Positions 54,376 through 63,584 of a stretch of DNA of 64,000 nucleotides are shown here, piece after piece. Where the stretch lies: assembly GCF_023229695.1 (NCBI RefSeq), contig NZ_JALNYS010000002.1, positions 148,339 to 212,338 of the forward strand, written 5' to 3'. The first letter of the stretch is position 1. Each line of letters begins with the position of its first letter. This DNA is from Sulfuricurvum sp. Its GTDB lineage: Bacteria; Campylobacterota; Campylobacteria; Campylobacterales; Sulfurimonadaceae. A model generated the notes under the pieces. That model did not search any database. It was not told where the DNA came from and saw nothing but the letters and a program-made list of their open reading frames with translations. The position numbers were made by a program, and so were the translations under genes.

Positions 54376-54843
54376 TTATAGCTTTTGCAGGGAAATTTCG
54401 CGAACGGTGCGGGAGTCGGTTTGGATACGGTAGGTTATCGAAGGATGATCGCGATAGCGGCATTCGTCCCGGATGCAACGGATCGCATCCGTATCGGGTA
54501 AGGGATCGCTGACCCCTATCCCTTCTTTGTTTTTGATCAGGGGAGAGAGGACAATGATTTCGGTGATAACGGAGCCTTCGGGATCGGATACGAGGAGTGC
54601 TATCGCTTTCTCTTCCCGTTTCAGCCGAATCAGGGGGGCGTTTTTGGCAGATGCCACTTGGGAAAGGAGTTCGAGTTCGAATCCGGGGAGTTTCCCCCGT
54701 AGGAGGGCAATATCAAAAGAGCTTCCCGGATGGACACTCCCCATCCCCTCTTCCGAAAGGGTAAGGGGATAGGGGAGGGTGTCTGAAGAGTGGTGGCATC
54801 CCCAAAACAGCAGCGGTAGAAACACTCCTCTGAGTAAACGCAC
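54376..54843 (-). CDS. Small lipoprotein of uncertain family
   Basis: 155 aa starting with GTG at 54843, directly after the upstream stop. Signal MRLLRGVFLPLLFWG with lipobox Cys at residue 16 (LFWGC). The body has SEEGMGSVHPGSSFDIALLRG and IGVSDPLPDTDAIRCIRDEC, with two Cys close together. The layout recalls DUF1131 (YfeY-type) lipoproteins, but this is weak. Lies 6 bp before the TPR gene. Confidence 0.68.
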   Translation of the reverse strand: MRLLRGVFLPLLFWGCHHSSDTLPYPLTLSEEGMGSVHPGSSFDIALLRGKLPGFELELLSQVASAKNAPLIRLKREEKAIALLVSDPEGSVITEIIVLSPLIKNKEGIGVSDPLPDTDAIRCIRDECRYRDHPSITYRIQTDSRTVREISLQKL

Positions 54844-56268
54844 TTACATTAATCCGTTGAGCATAAGATACCGGTACATCGGCTGGAGCATGTACAAGTC
54901 AAAAGCCCACCATATCCAGCGCGGTTCTGCCGGATCGAGGGGAAAGGAGGGGGCAAGGCCGTCATAATTGAATTCGGCCATAATGATTTTTCCGTAGCTC
55001 ACTTTGAGCGGGCAGACGGTATAGCCATCATACAGCGCTTCGGGTTTTTTGCTTTCCATAACGGAGATCAGATTTTTGATGACGACAGGGGCTTGATGGC
55101 GGGCGCTTCCCCCCGTTTTACCGATAGGGATACCGCATACGTCTCCGATTCCGAAGACATTTTTATAACGGCGGTGCTGCAAGGTTTCCCGATCCACTTC
55201 AAGCCACCCTTTGGCATTCCCCTTTTGCCAGCTGAGGGGAGAGTTGACGATCGCTTCGGATGCACCGGTCGGGGGTGAAATATGGATAAAATCGTATCCG
55301 ATTTCTACGCTCTCCTCTTTATCGATCATATCGTACTCTTCGAGGTCTTTGTCGTATTCCCCTTGTATCTGGTATTTGTGGAGAAAGGTGGCGATTTTCT
55401 TTTCTGCATCGATCGACACGAGATCGTGGCCGAATTTGTTGGTGATATTTCCGTACCCTTTTTGCACTTTTTGAATCGCATTTTCTATTTCAGGAAAAGC
55501 GAAAAGTTTTTCACCGGCCGTCGCAAAAATGAAATCGGCACTCAGCTTCTCCTGACGTAGAAAATCATCACCGAGATAGAGGATTTTTTGCGGAGCCCCG
55601 CCGCATTTGAGCGGTGTGGAGGGCTGCGTACAAAGGACACGGGGGTTGGAGGTTTTGGCCGCCTCTTTCAGCGCCAAAAACCATTCATGGGTGATTCTTC
55701 CCCCTTCGGCCGTTCCGGCCGCCAGATCGCTGAGGTAAACGCTTGAGATACCGTTTGTCCCGATCATATCGGCAGTGAGCCCCTGAATCTGCTCATAATG
55801 GTACTGGGCACCTGCCGCGACGATGAGATAATCGTATTCGACCTCTTTGCCCCCTTTTGTCGTTAGCTTATTGTTGTCGGGATCAAAGGTCGCCGCTTCG
55901 TCTTTGATCCATGTTACCGATTTTCCGATGTATCCGCTATTGTCAAAGATGATATCCTCCGGGGAGTATTCTCCGGCCGCGACAAAAATCTGCCCCGGCT
56001 GATACACATGCTTGTCGTTCGGAGCGATGATGATGATATCGGGATTGGCGAGGGCACGACGGAGCCGTGCAAGCGTCATCAATGCGCCGGCACCTCCTCC
56101 GACGATAACAACCCGTCCCGTCGCATTGGATGCCGATGCCTCCAGATCGCTTGGAGTTCCGGTGCTTGCAAGAACCGATGCGGCAACGGGTGAAAGAGCC
56201 ATCATCTTTAACGCATCACGGCGTGACATAGATTTTAGGGGATCGTTTTTTGGAAGTAGTGGTGTCAT
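54844..56268 (-). CDS. Sulfide:quinone oxidoreductase-like flavoprotein with Tat signal
   Basis: About 474 aa. A twin-arginine motif (SMSRRDALKMM, then AASVLA) indicates Tat export. FAD-binding GRVVIVGGGAGALMTLARL; the two cysteines of the SQR redox site lie in TPLKCGGAPQK and YTVCPLKVSYGK; NVFGIGDVCGIPIGKTGGSARHQ is the second FAD site. These fit SQR oxidising sulfide to polysulfide into the quinone pool; flavocytochrome c sulfide dehydrogenase is a close alternative. ATG at 56268 has AGAGGA upstream. It overlaps no gene but follows recJ by 10 bp. Confidence 0.83.
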   Translation of the reverse strand: MTPLLPKNDPLKSMSRRDALKMMALSPVAASVLASTGTPSDLEASASNATGRVVIVGGGAGALMTLARLRRALANPDIIIIAPNDKHVYQPGQIFVAAGEYSPEDIIFDNSGYIGKSVTWIKDEAATFDPDNNKLTTKGGKEVEYDYLIVAAGAQYHYEQIQGLTADMIGTNGISSVYLSDLAAGTAEGGRITHEWFLALKEAAKTSNPRVLCTQPSTPLKCGGAPQKILYLGDDFLRQEKLSADFIFATAGEKLFAFPEIENAIQKVQKGYGNITNKFGHDLVSIDAEKKIATFLHKYQIQGEYDKDLEEYDMIDKEESVEIGYDFIHISPPTGASEAIVNSPLSWQKGNAKGWLEVDRETLQHRRYKNVFGIGDVCGIPIGKTGGSARHQAPVVIKNLISVMESKKPEALYDGYTVCPLKVSYGKIIMAEFNYDGLAPSFPLDPAEPRWIWWAFDLYMLQPMYRYLMLNGLM

Positions 56269-56278
56269 AAAATTCCTC

Positions 56279-57874
56279 TTAAAATAATCGTTCAATCATT
56301 AATTGTAGCGAAACTCTCCCGTTAAATTCATTTTTATTGACGGTATAGCTGCAGCTTAACGGTCTGTTTTTTGGGCATTCCACAACACGGCGAAAAGCGA
56401 TCAGCTCCAGTGTTTTTGGATGGGCGGTGAGAGGCCTTAGCTCGATACGGCTATGGGAGCGGTCACTGCCGAAGAGTTTGACGCTCACTACCTCCGCATC
56501 ACGGATGAGAAATCGGGGTCTCGGATTCCCCTCTCCGTAGGGTTCGTACCGCTCAAGCAAGGATAAAAGGTCAAAATTGATCGCATGGTGTTCCAGCTCT
56601 CCGAGAATATCGCTTTGGGGGATAAAATCATCGGGATGGAGTTTTGCCGCTTCTGCATTGACTCCTGTGCGGAATGCTTGAATGTTTTTGACATTCAAGG
56701 AGAGTCCCGCAGCCATTTTGTGTCCGCCGAATTTTTCGAGAAGGTGCTCTTGGGATTTAATCAGAGAGTAGAGATCGACATTGCCGATACTTCTCCCCGA
56801 TCCCTTTGCAATGCCGTTATGGACACTGAGTACCACCGCCGGTTTTTGAAAATGGTTGACGAGACGTGATGCGACGATTCCGACGACCCCCTCATTCCAC
56901 CCTTGCGCTTCTACGATCAGTATGGCATCTTCGGCGTTGACCCGTATCATCGCTTCGGCCGTGGTTTGAGCTTCCGTCTCTTTACGCAGGGTGTTGAGGG
57001 AGGTGAGGAGCTCAAACTGGTGATACGCCCTCGCCGTTGTATCGGCCGTTAGAAAATCCAATGCGATGGAGGCATCTTCAAGCCGTCCGGCAGAGTTGAT
57101 TCGGGGGGCAATTTGAAACGCGATGTCTTCGGAACTGATGGCGGAACGCCCGAGAAAATCGCGAATAATGACAAACGGGGCCAACGATGAGGTTTGCATC
57201 ATTTGGAGTCCTGATTTGACGATACCTCGGTTCAATCCGATGAGGGGCATGACGTCAGCGATGATTGCCAGTGCCAAAAAGGGGAAAAACCGGCGCATAT
57301 CGACGTTCAGCCCAAGCTCCTTTTTGATCAGCCCCAGAAGGAGCCACCCCACCTGTGCACCGCATATCTCTTTAAACGGATAGGGGCAGTCGTGCTGTTT
57401 GGGATTGACGATGGCATACGCATCGGGAAGGGTCTCCGATGGGGTATGGTGATCGGTGATGATGAGATCAATTCCGCGCTCTTTGCACACTTCGGCTGCC
57501 TGAAAAGCGTTGATTCCGTTGTCGACGGTAAAGACCACATCGGCATCAAGCCGCTCCAGCACCCCGCGCGACACTCCGTATCCGTCGGTGAAGCGGTTGG
57601 GGATGGTGGTTGTCAGAGGGTAGGGGATGAGATCAAAAAAACGTTTGACGATGGCGGTCGAGGTGACACCGTCGACGTCATAATCGCCGACGAGTGCTAT
57701 TTTTTCCCCACGTCGGATGGCCTGTACAATTCGATCCGCTGCCTTCTGCGAATCTTTGAGAAGGGTTGGATGGGGGATTTCGGAAAGCTTTTCGGATTGG
57801 GCGTCAAAGCGGCGCGCCAAACACTCACTCAGGGTTTCGTGAGTGAGGAGGGGTACTTCAGGCAGGATTAACAT
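56279..57874 (-). CDS. recJ: Single-stranded-DNA-specific exonuclease RecJ
   Basis: 5'-3' ssDNA exonuclease of recombination and repair, about 531 aa. DHH motifs: VGDYDVDGVTSTAIV, TVDNGINAFQAAE, ITDHHTPSETLPDAY, and DHHA1-type GSGRSIGNVDLY. The start at 57874 (MLILPEVPLL) is chosen because the longer frame runs deep into pyrG; even so it overlaps the pyrG end by 17 bp. pyrG-recJ adjacency is also found in Campylobacter. Confidence 0.93.
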   Translation of the reverse strand: MLILPEVPLLTHETLSECLARRFDAQSEKLSEIPHPTLLKDSQKAADRIVQAIRRGEKIALVGDYDVDGVTSTAIVKRFFDLIPYPLTTTIPNRFTDGYGVSRGVLERLDADVVFTVDNGINAFQAAEVCKERGIDLIITDHHTPSETLPDAYAIVNPKQHDCPYPFKEICGAQVGWLLLGLIKKELGLNVDMRRFFPFLALAIIADVMPLIGLNRGIVKSGLQMMQTSSLAPFVIIRDFLGRSAISSEDIAFQIAPRINSAGRLEDASIALDFLTADTTARAYHQFELLTSLNTLRKETEAQTTAEAMIRVNAEDAILIVEAQGWNEGVVGIVASRLVNHFQKPAVVLSVHNGIAKGSGRSIGNVDLYSLIKSQEHLLEKFGGHKMAAGLSLNVKNIQAFRTGVNAEAAKLHPDDFIPQSDILGELEHHAINFDLLSLLERYEPYGEGNPRPRFLIRDAEVVSVKLFGSDRSHSRIELRPLTAHPKTLELIAFRRVVECPKNRPLSCSYTVNKNEFNGRVSLQLMIERLF

Positions 57875-59486
57875 GGGAGTACGTCGCCTGAACGAATGCC
57901 AGAATCGAAGGATTCGGGCTTTGGAGACGTGAGGTGAATTCGGGGTGAAATTGCACTCCGAGGAACCATGGATGGCCCGGTATTTCGACCGCTTCAATCA
58001 GACCGTTGGATTCTCCGGTGACGATCATTCCCGCATTTTCGAATGCTTCACGATAGGTCGGATTGGCTTCATATCGGTGACGGTGACGTTCGTAAATGAG
58101 GGGCTCGCCGTTATAGGCACTACGGAGGTGGGAACCCTCTTTGGTTTCACACGGGTATTCACCCAGACGAAGTGTTCCCCCCATCGGCGAATGGTGAGTT
58201 CGAAGCTGTGTCTCTCCCGACTGATCGATAAAATTATCGATCAGATAGATCATCGGATGGGTTGTCTGCGGGTTGAACTCGATGGAGTTGGCATCCTCAT
58301 ACCCTAAAACGTTGCGGGCAAATTCAACGAGGGAGAGCTGCATCCCCAGACAAATTCCCAAGTAAGGGATTTTGTTTTCGCGGGCATAGCGGATGGCTTG
58401 AATTTTACCTTCAACACCACGGTTTCCGAATCCTCCGGCAACAAGAACCGAATCGGAATCGGCCAAAAGGGCTTCGGCTCCCTGCGTTTCGATTTTTTCA
58501 CTGTCTACCCAGTTGATATTGACCCGGGTATCCAAATGGGCCCCCGAATGGATCAACGCTTCGATGAGGGATTTGTAGGACTCTTTGAGCTCCAGATATT
58601 TACCGACGAAAGCGATGGAGATACGGTATTTGGGAGAGACGATTTTTTTGACGAGGGAGTCCCATTGTTCCATATCGGGTTTGAGTTCGCCCAGACGGAG
58701 CTCTTTTGCGATCGGGGTCAGGATGTTTTGCTGTAAAAAACTGAGGGGGACGGCATAAATGGTCTGTTCATCCATCGCTTCGATAATACTGTCGCTGCTG
58801 ACATCACAGGCAAGGGCAAGTTTTTTCTTGAATGTTTTGGGGAGCTGCTCTTCGCTTCGAGCGATAATCATCTGCGGAGTGATACCGATACGGCGAAGCT
58901 CCTGCACGGAGTGCTGGGTCGGTTTGCTTTTGTGTTCGCCGGCCGCTTTGATGAACGGGATGAGGGTGACGTGGATAAAAAAGGTCCCCTCTACTTCATC
59001 GTCATGTTTCATCATACGGATCGCTTCCATATAAGGGAGCCCTTCGATGTCGCCGACGGTACCGCCAAGCTCAACGACAAGGATTTCATGCCCTTCACCC
59101 GCTTTTTTGATCCGGTCGACGATTTCGCCGACGATATGGGGGACGACCTGGATTGTTTGACCCAAATAGCCGCCGCTACGCTCCCGTTCAATAACGCTGC
59201 TGTAGACCTGACCGGTGGTGAAATTGCTGGTGCGTAAAAACGATGCATCCAAGAATCGTTCGTAGTTCCCGATATCGAGATCGGTTTCCGCTCCGTCTTT
59301 GGTGACAAAAACTTCACCGTGTTCCAACGGGCTCATGGTACCGGGGTCGACATTGATGTACGGATCGATTTTCAGCATTCCGACTTGTTTGCCGGAGTGT
59401 TTGAGGAGTGCACCGATACTCGCCGCAGTGATCCCTTTCCCGAGTGAACTGAGGACACCGCCGGTTACAAAAATATATTTAGTCAT
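57858..59486 (-). CDS. pyrG: CTP synthase
   Basis: UTP to CTP, glutamine-dependent. 542 aa: synthetase domain with FVTGGVLSSLGKGITAASIG and KIDPYINVDPGTMSPLEHGEVFV; glutaminase domain with catalytic Cys in LGICLGMQLSLVEF and HPEF near the end. First gene of a long minus-strand run. Confidence 0.97.
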   Translation of the reverse strand: MTKYIFVTGGVLSSLGKGITAASIGALLKHSGKQVGMLKIDPYINVDPGTMSPLEHGEVFVTKDGAETDLDIGNYERFLDASFLRTSNFTTGQVYSSVIERERSGGYLGQTIQVVPHIVGEIVDRIKKAGEGHEILVVELGGTVGDIEGLPYMEAIRMMKHDDEVEGTFFIHVTLIPFIKAAGEHKSKPTQHSVQELRRIGITPQMIIARSEEQLPKTFKKKLALACDVSSDSIIEAMDEQTIYAVPLSFLQQNILTPIAKELRLGELKPDMEQWDSLVKKIVSPKYRISIAFVGKYLELKESYKSLIEALIHSGAHLDTRVNINWVDSEKIETQGAEALLADSDSVLVAGGFGNRGVEGKIQAIRYARENKIPYLGICLGMQLSLVEFARNVLGYEDANSIEFNPQTTHPMIYLIDNFIDQSGETQLRTHHSPMGGTLRLGEYPCETKEGSHLRSAYNGEPLIYERHRHRYEANPTYREAFENAGMIVTGESNGLIEAVEIPGHPWFLGVQFHPEFTSRLQSPNPSILAFVQATYSHVNPA

Positions 59487-59728
59487 TGCTATTCCTTAGG
59501 GTAATGGGTCATAATTTTGGGTGAAAATAGGCCAAGAAGGCACTTGCGGCGACTGAAAAGGAGCCGTAATTTAAGTCAGCCATTATATACTGTTATCGCT
59601 TATAAAAAGCTACGTTTAAAAAGCACTGTCAGGTGTGCGGGCACTTCATCGGGGAGATTGTCTCCTTTGGATGATTACAGCGTGAGTATAGCCGGTCGGA
59701 AGAAATCCGGCCTAAATAAAGGAAAAGT

Positions 59729-61339
59729 GTGGAATCAGCGCTGTATTACGTCACGATCGCAATGGGATTTTCCATTGTCCTCAATTTGATCCTCAAGCGC
59801 TTCGGTATTTCGCAAATTATCGGCTACATTGTGACGGGGGTCACGGTTGCCTATGCTTTTGACTTGCGTCATCTGGCCGATTCGCATACGCTCGAAATGA
59901 TTGCCGAATTCGGAATTGTCTTTTTGATGTTTACGATCGGCTTGGAGATGTCGCTTCAGCGCCTTGCCACGATGAAAACGGATGTGTTTTTCAACGGGAC
60001 GTTCCAGGTCATGATTTCGGCAGCGATTTTCTTTTCGTTGGCCTACGGAGTCTTTCATGTACCGTTGGAGACCTCTATTATTAGTGCTATGGCCCTTTCC
60101 CTCTCTTCGACCGCCGTGGTCCTCAGCCATCTTAAATCGACCAAAGAGATCACCCGCCCTTACGGCCAAAAGGCGACGGGGATTTTGATTTTTCAGGATA
60201 TTGCCGTTATCCCTATCTTGCTTTTGATCGGGTTTTTAAGTTCGGATGGGCAGAATATCGGCGAGGCGCTGCTTCAAACCGCAATCAGTGCGGTGATGAT
60301 TGTCAGTTTGCTCTTTATTATCGGCAAGCGGGTGATGAGTTGGCTGCTCCATTTTGCGTCGTCCAGCAATGTCGATGAGCTGTTTATGGGATCGGTACTG
60401 GTGATTGTCGTCTCCTCTTCCCTCCTTGCCGCCTATTTTGGATTTACCTATTCTCTGGGCGCATTTGTTGCCGGGATGATTATAGCCGAGACCCGCTATC
60501 ACCACAAAGTTGAATCGGATATCGCCCCCTTTAAAGATTTACTTCTGGGGACTTTTTTTGTGACGGTAGGGATGAAAATCGATCTGAACTTTTTTGTTTC
60601 CCATACTGCTGAGATTTTTTCCCTCTTGGCCGCTGTTTTGGTGATTAAAGCGATCGTTATTTTCGGTGTCATCCGAATCTATTCGAAAGCGAAGATCGCG
60701 TTTAAGACCGCGATGGCATTGGCGCAGGTCGGAGAGTTCTCTTTCGCTATTTTTGCCCTTGCAAGCAACCACAAACTTTTGAATGAGCAATTGGCGCAGA
60801 CACTGGTTCTGGTCGTCGTGATTTCAATGATGATTACCCCTTTTATCCTCTCTAACATCTCCCGTGTCAGCTCCCTCTTTTTTAAAGAACCGGGGATGAG
60901 TGAGGATTTCAGTCTCCTCTCGTTTCGTCAGCACCATGTCGTGGTGTGCGGATACGGAATTGTCGGAAAATTTGTGGTGAAAGTACTTCGTGCCGAAGGG
61001 GTGGATTACGTGGTTATCGATAACAGCTACAAACATGTTCAAGAGGCGCTACAAGACGGGGAAGAGGCCTTTTACGGCGATATGTCCAAATCGTCTATTC
61101 TGGATAAGCTTCATGTCAAAGAGGCGGCAAGCGTCATTGTTACTTTGGATAATCTGGAGAAAAAACGGCTGGTGTGCGAAGCGGTCTTGGGCTATGCCCC
61201 GTCGGTCAAAGTCGTTGTTAAAGTGGTGAGCTTGGAAGAGAAACGTGAACTCAGAGGGCTTCCGATCAGCGTAACCGTTGACGGAAAAAAAGAGGTAGCC
61301 GCCAGACTGGTCAGCGAAGCAATGCAGTGCGCGCTGTAA
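59729..61339 (+). CDS. KefB-like CPA2 cation:proton antiporter with RCK domain
   Basis: 536 aa. About 12 membrane segments (~5-375) of the monovalent cation:proton antiporter-2 family, with LSLSSTAVVLSHLKS and GILIFQDIAVIPILLL, then a TrkA-N/RCK domain (HHVVVCGYGIVGKFVVKVL, ~395-520) that senses nucleotides. GTG at 59729 follows AAAGGAAAA. Potassium efflux or pH control is the likely role. The 240 bp upstream holds small inverted repeats (GGAGA-TTG-TCTCC) but no recognised regulator site. Confidence 0.88.
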   Translation: MESALYYVTIAMGFSIVLNLILKRFGISQIIGYIVTGVTVAYAFDLRHLADSHTLEMIAEFGIVFLMFTIGLEMSLQRLATMKTDVFFNGTFQVMISAAIFFSLAYGVFHVPLETSIISAMALSLSSTAVVLSHLKSTKEITRPYGQKATGILIFQDIAVIPILLLIGFLSSDGQNIGEALLQTAISAVMIVSLLFIIGKRVMSWLLHFASSSNVDELFMGSVLVIVVSSSLLAAYFGFTYSLGAFVAGMIIAETRYHHKVESDIAPFKDLLLGTFFVTVGMKIDLNFFVSHTAEIFSLLAAVLVIKAIVIFGVIRIYSKAKIAFKTAMALAQVGEFSFAIFALASNHKLLNEQLAQTLVLVVVISMMITPFILSNISRVSSLFFKEPGMSEDFSLLSFRQHHVVVCGYGIVGKFVVKVLRAEGVDYVVIDNSYKHVQEALQDGEEAFYGDMSKSSILDKLHVKEAASVIVTLDNLEKKRLVCEAVLGYAPSVKVVVKVVSLEEKRELRGLPISVTVDGKKEVAARLVSEAMQCAL

Positions 61340-61348
61340 GCACTTTGC

Positions 61349-61663
61349 CTATTTCTCTTTAGGCTGTTCGCTTACAAGCCATTGGAGATAGCGGATAGAC
61401 CAGTCGAGCTCTTCGATAGCCGTATCGACCGATTCAAGCGGTTGCTCCAAATGAATTTTCAGCTCTTTGAGACGCTGTTTGAGATACTGCGCCATATTAT
61501 AATAAGTATTGAGCGACGTATCGTCTTGGGCTTTGATGATCAACTCTTCGAGGGTAGTGACAAGCGCTTGCTCATTCGGGAAAATATTTCCCGCTTTGCG
61601 GATGGTCCGTTGTACCTTTTGGAGGTGATCCATATCGAGTTTAAAATTATCCGTATTTTGCAT
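61349..61663 (-). CDS. Small helical protein of unknown function
   Basis: About 104 aa, starting at MQNTDNFKLDMDH (61663), with AAAGGAAA just upstream. Leu-rich heptads and charged residues suggest an all-helical, possibly coiled-coil cytoplasmic protein; no family recognised. It lies downstream of pyrE on the same strand with a hairpin repeat in the gap, and converges with the antiporter gene. Confidence 0.65.
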   Translation of the reverse strand: MQNTDNFKLDMDHLQKVQRTIRKAGNIFPNEQALVTTLEELIIKAQDDTSLNTYYNMAQYLKQRLKELKIHLEQPLESVDTAIEELDWSIRYLQWLVSEQPKEK

Positions 61664-61677
61664 TTTTTTCCTTTGAT

Positions 61678-61721
61678 ACGCCAAGGGAGCGAAGCCCCCA
61701 TGGCTACGCTAACGCTAAGTT
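61678..61721 (-). repeat. Hairpin repeat upstream of the small unknown gene (second repeat family)
   Basis: CCAAGGGAGC (61681-61690), loop GAA, GCCCCCATGG, then CTACGCTAACGCTAAGTT. It matches the element before aroC in order and loop position, with two stem mismatches. In the mRNA sense it is 15-20 nt before the start codon. A separate hairpin GCACGC-TT-GCGTGC (about 61743-61756) follows. Confidence 0.55.
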
Positions 61722-61776
61722 TTCCTCGGCGGAAAGCCCGCGCACGCTTGCGTGCTTTTGGGTGCTGATATTAATT

Positions 61777-62385
61777 CTAATTACCTCGGGAACCCGGTTT
61801 GATCGCTTCAGAACCGTTGGCGCAAAGGGGGCAATCGTCCGGTGCATACATCTCAAAATCGAAATCGGCTAACGCGAATAACGGTTTGTTATCAGGAAGA
61901 GAACAGTTCGGTTTGCGCTCTAATGCGCTGCCGCTGCGACGGCAGAATCCGCGATTGGCGAGAGCGGCAAAACCGACGACGATACCGCCGAGGGCTTCAA
62001 TCGCTTTGGCCGCTTCCATCGCTGATCCGCCGGTCGTGATGATGTCTTCGCATACGATGACCCGCTCACCCGGTTTGATCTCAAATCCACGGCGGATCTG
62101 CATCTCGCCGTTGACCCGTTCCGCGAAAATAGAGCGTTTGTCCAGCGCGGTCGCAAGGGCGAATCCTGCAATCAAACCGCCGAGTGCAGGGGCACAGACG
62201 GTATCGATCTCAAGGCCGCTTGCGTTGATCTGGACGGCCAGCGCATCGGCAAGCAATTTTGCCGTCTTCGGATCTTCGAGTACTTTTGCCGATTGGAGGT
62301 AGTACTGGGAGTGGTTGCCTGAACTGAGTTTGAAGTGCCCTTCGAGAAGAGCATCGGCGTTCATATAAATAGATTTGACGTCCAT
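61777..62385 (-). CDS. pyrE: Orotate phosphoribosyltransferase
   Basis: Pyrimidine synthesis, 202 aa. PRPP-binding motif VIVCEDIITTGGSAMEAA, and APALGGLIAGFALA. The C-terminus carries an extra YAPDDCPLCANGSEAIKPG with a CxxC that could bind metal. It lies 2 bp after frr, in frr-pyrE order on this strand; secG-frr-pyrE is conserved in Campylobacter. Confidence 0.95.
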   Translation of the reverse strand: MDVKSIYMNADALLEGHFKLSSGNHSQYYLQSAKVLEDPKTAKLLADALAVQINASGLEIDTVCAPALGGLIAGFALATALDKRSIFAERVNGEMQIRRGFEIKPGERVIVCEDIITTGGSAMEAAKAIEALGGIVVGFAALANRGFCRRSGSALERKPNCSLPDNKPLFALADFDFEMYAPDDCPLCANGSEAIKPGSRGN

Positions 62386-62387
62386 CG

Positions 62388-62945
62388 TTATACCGTTAAA
62401 ATTTCTTGCTCTTTGTTCTTGAGCGTGTCATCGATTTTCGTGATGTATTTGTCGGTGATCTTTTGGACTTTATCCTGAGCCGCTTTGGACTCATCGGCGG
62501 TGATCAGTTTGTCTTTTTCGAGTACTTTGATCTTGTCGTTGGCTTTTTTGCGGTCGTTACGGACGCCGACTTTTGCATTTTCAGCCATACCCTTGGCTTT
62601 TTTCACCGCATCATGACGCTGATCTACCGTCATCGCCGGGAAGAAAAGTTTGATCTCGCTTCCATTGTTGTTCGGGTTGACGCCGATATCGGCTTTCATG
62701 ATCGCTTTTTCGATGACGCTGAGCATCGATTTTTCCCACGGGGAGATCGTGATCGTCGTCGCATCGGTCGCTAAAACGCTTCCCGCCTGATCAAGCGGCA
62801 CCATTGAACCGTAGCTATCGACACGGATATTGTCCAAAATACGTGTCGTTACTTTTCCGGTTCGAAGGGTACGGAAATCACTAACCATATGGTCAATGCT
62901 CCCTTGCATCTTCTCTTCACAAAATTGATACACTTCGTCTAACAT
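62388..62945 (-). CDS. frr: Ribosome recycling factor
   Basis: Splits post-termination ribosomes with EF-G. 185 aa with FRTLRTGKVTTRILDNIRVDSYGS, and the C-terminal RNDRKKANDKIKVLEKD and TDKYITKIDDTLKNKEQEI. Follows secG by 17 bp. Confidence 0.97.
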   Translation of the reverse strand: MLDEVYQFCEEKMQGSIDHMVSDFRTLRTGKVTTRILDNIRVDSYGSMVPLDQAGSVLATDATTITISPWEKSMLSVIEKAIMKADIGVNPNNNGSEIKLFFPAMTVDQRHDAVKKAKGMAENAKVGVRNDRKKANDKIKVLEKDKLITADESKAAQDKVQKITDKYITKIDDTLKNKEQEILTV

Positions 62946-62962
62946 AGTCTCTCCTCCGTTAA

Positions 62963-63280
62963 TTATTTAGTGGTATTGGTATCGTTGACGATAGTGATCG
63001 TCGGTGCGGCAATATTCGTCTTATCGACCATAGTATCAACAACCGATGCATTTTTTTGCTGTGCATAGAAATAGCCCAATGCGATCGTATTGATAACAAA
63101 CACGAATCCGAGGAAAAAGGTCACTTTAGCCAGAAAGCTTCCCGGTCCTTTAGCTCCGAAGACTGATTCATTGGAGCCGCTGTATGCGCCCAAGCCGATG
63201 CTTGAACTTTTTTGAAGTAGTACCGCGATGGTGATCATCACTACGAGTACGATTTGCACGATGAGCAGTATGCCTGTCAT
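62963..63280 (-). CDS. secG: Preprotein translocase subunit SecG
   Basis: Small membrane subunit of SecYEG, 105 aa. Two helices (~3-22 and ~50-72) separated by LLQKSSSIGLGAYSGSNESVFGAKGPGSFLAKVTF, which holds the SecG loop motif. A polar C-terminal tail. Promoter TATAAT lies upstream; AAGGA precedes the ATG. Confidence 0.93.
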   Translation of the reverse strand: MTGILLIVQIVLVVMITIAVLLQKSSSIGLGAYSGSNESVFGAKGPGSFLAKVTFFLGFVFVINTIALGYFYAQQKNASVVDTMVDKTNIAAPTITIVNDTNTTK

Positions 63281-63309
63281 GGGTGTCCTTAAAAAATAAA
63301 AAGTTCGCG

Positions 63310-63315
63310 ATTATA
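63310..63315 (-). promoter_or_regulatory. -10 element of secG
   Basis: On the minus strand TATAAT (63315-63310) lies 30 bp before the secG start, in an AT-rich stretch with no clear -35. The MITE-like copy begins only 27 bp further upstream. Confidence 0.5.
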
Positions 63316-63341
63316 CCATACTGTAGATGAAGGGCTTATGA

Positions 63342-63487
63342 ACTGATCTTACGCACTTTGTTTTAACACGTGCTTTAAGAGCAGTTAATCTCCCGTATCC
63401 GAAAGATACGGGTAGCTTTAGGGGGTTGTAGGGACGTTAGTCCCTGCCGCTTTGCGGGCTATGCCCGGAAAGTGCGTAACATTCAGT
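63342..63487 (+). mobile_element. 146-bp MITE-like element, full copy 2
   Basis: Terminal inverted repeats ACTGATCTTACGCACTTT (63342-63359) and the complement of 63469-63487. Directly flanked by TATGA on both sides (63337-63341 and 63488-63492). Internal stems: CCCGTATC/GATACGGG (63392-63412), AGGGAC-GTTA-GTCCCT (63430-63445), CGGGC-TAT-GCCCG (63455-63467). Compared with the copy at 11290, both arms of several stems change together. It accounts for most of the gap between secG and the znuA-like gene. Confidence 0.82.
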
Positions 63488-63584
63488 TATGAAAGAAAGC
63501 GGGTGTCGGGATTAAGAGGAGAACGATGCGTTACCTTAAACCGTTTAGGACTAAAATACCGCTTTAATACTATCAAAGGCAGTG

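Noticed and set aside
59487..59728. Riboswitch before the KefB-like gene
   Set aside because: Only short stems (5 bp) and no match to any riboswitch pattern I know.
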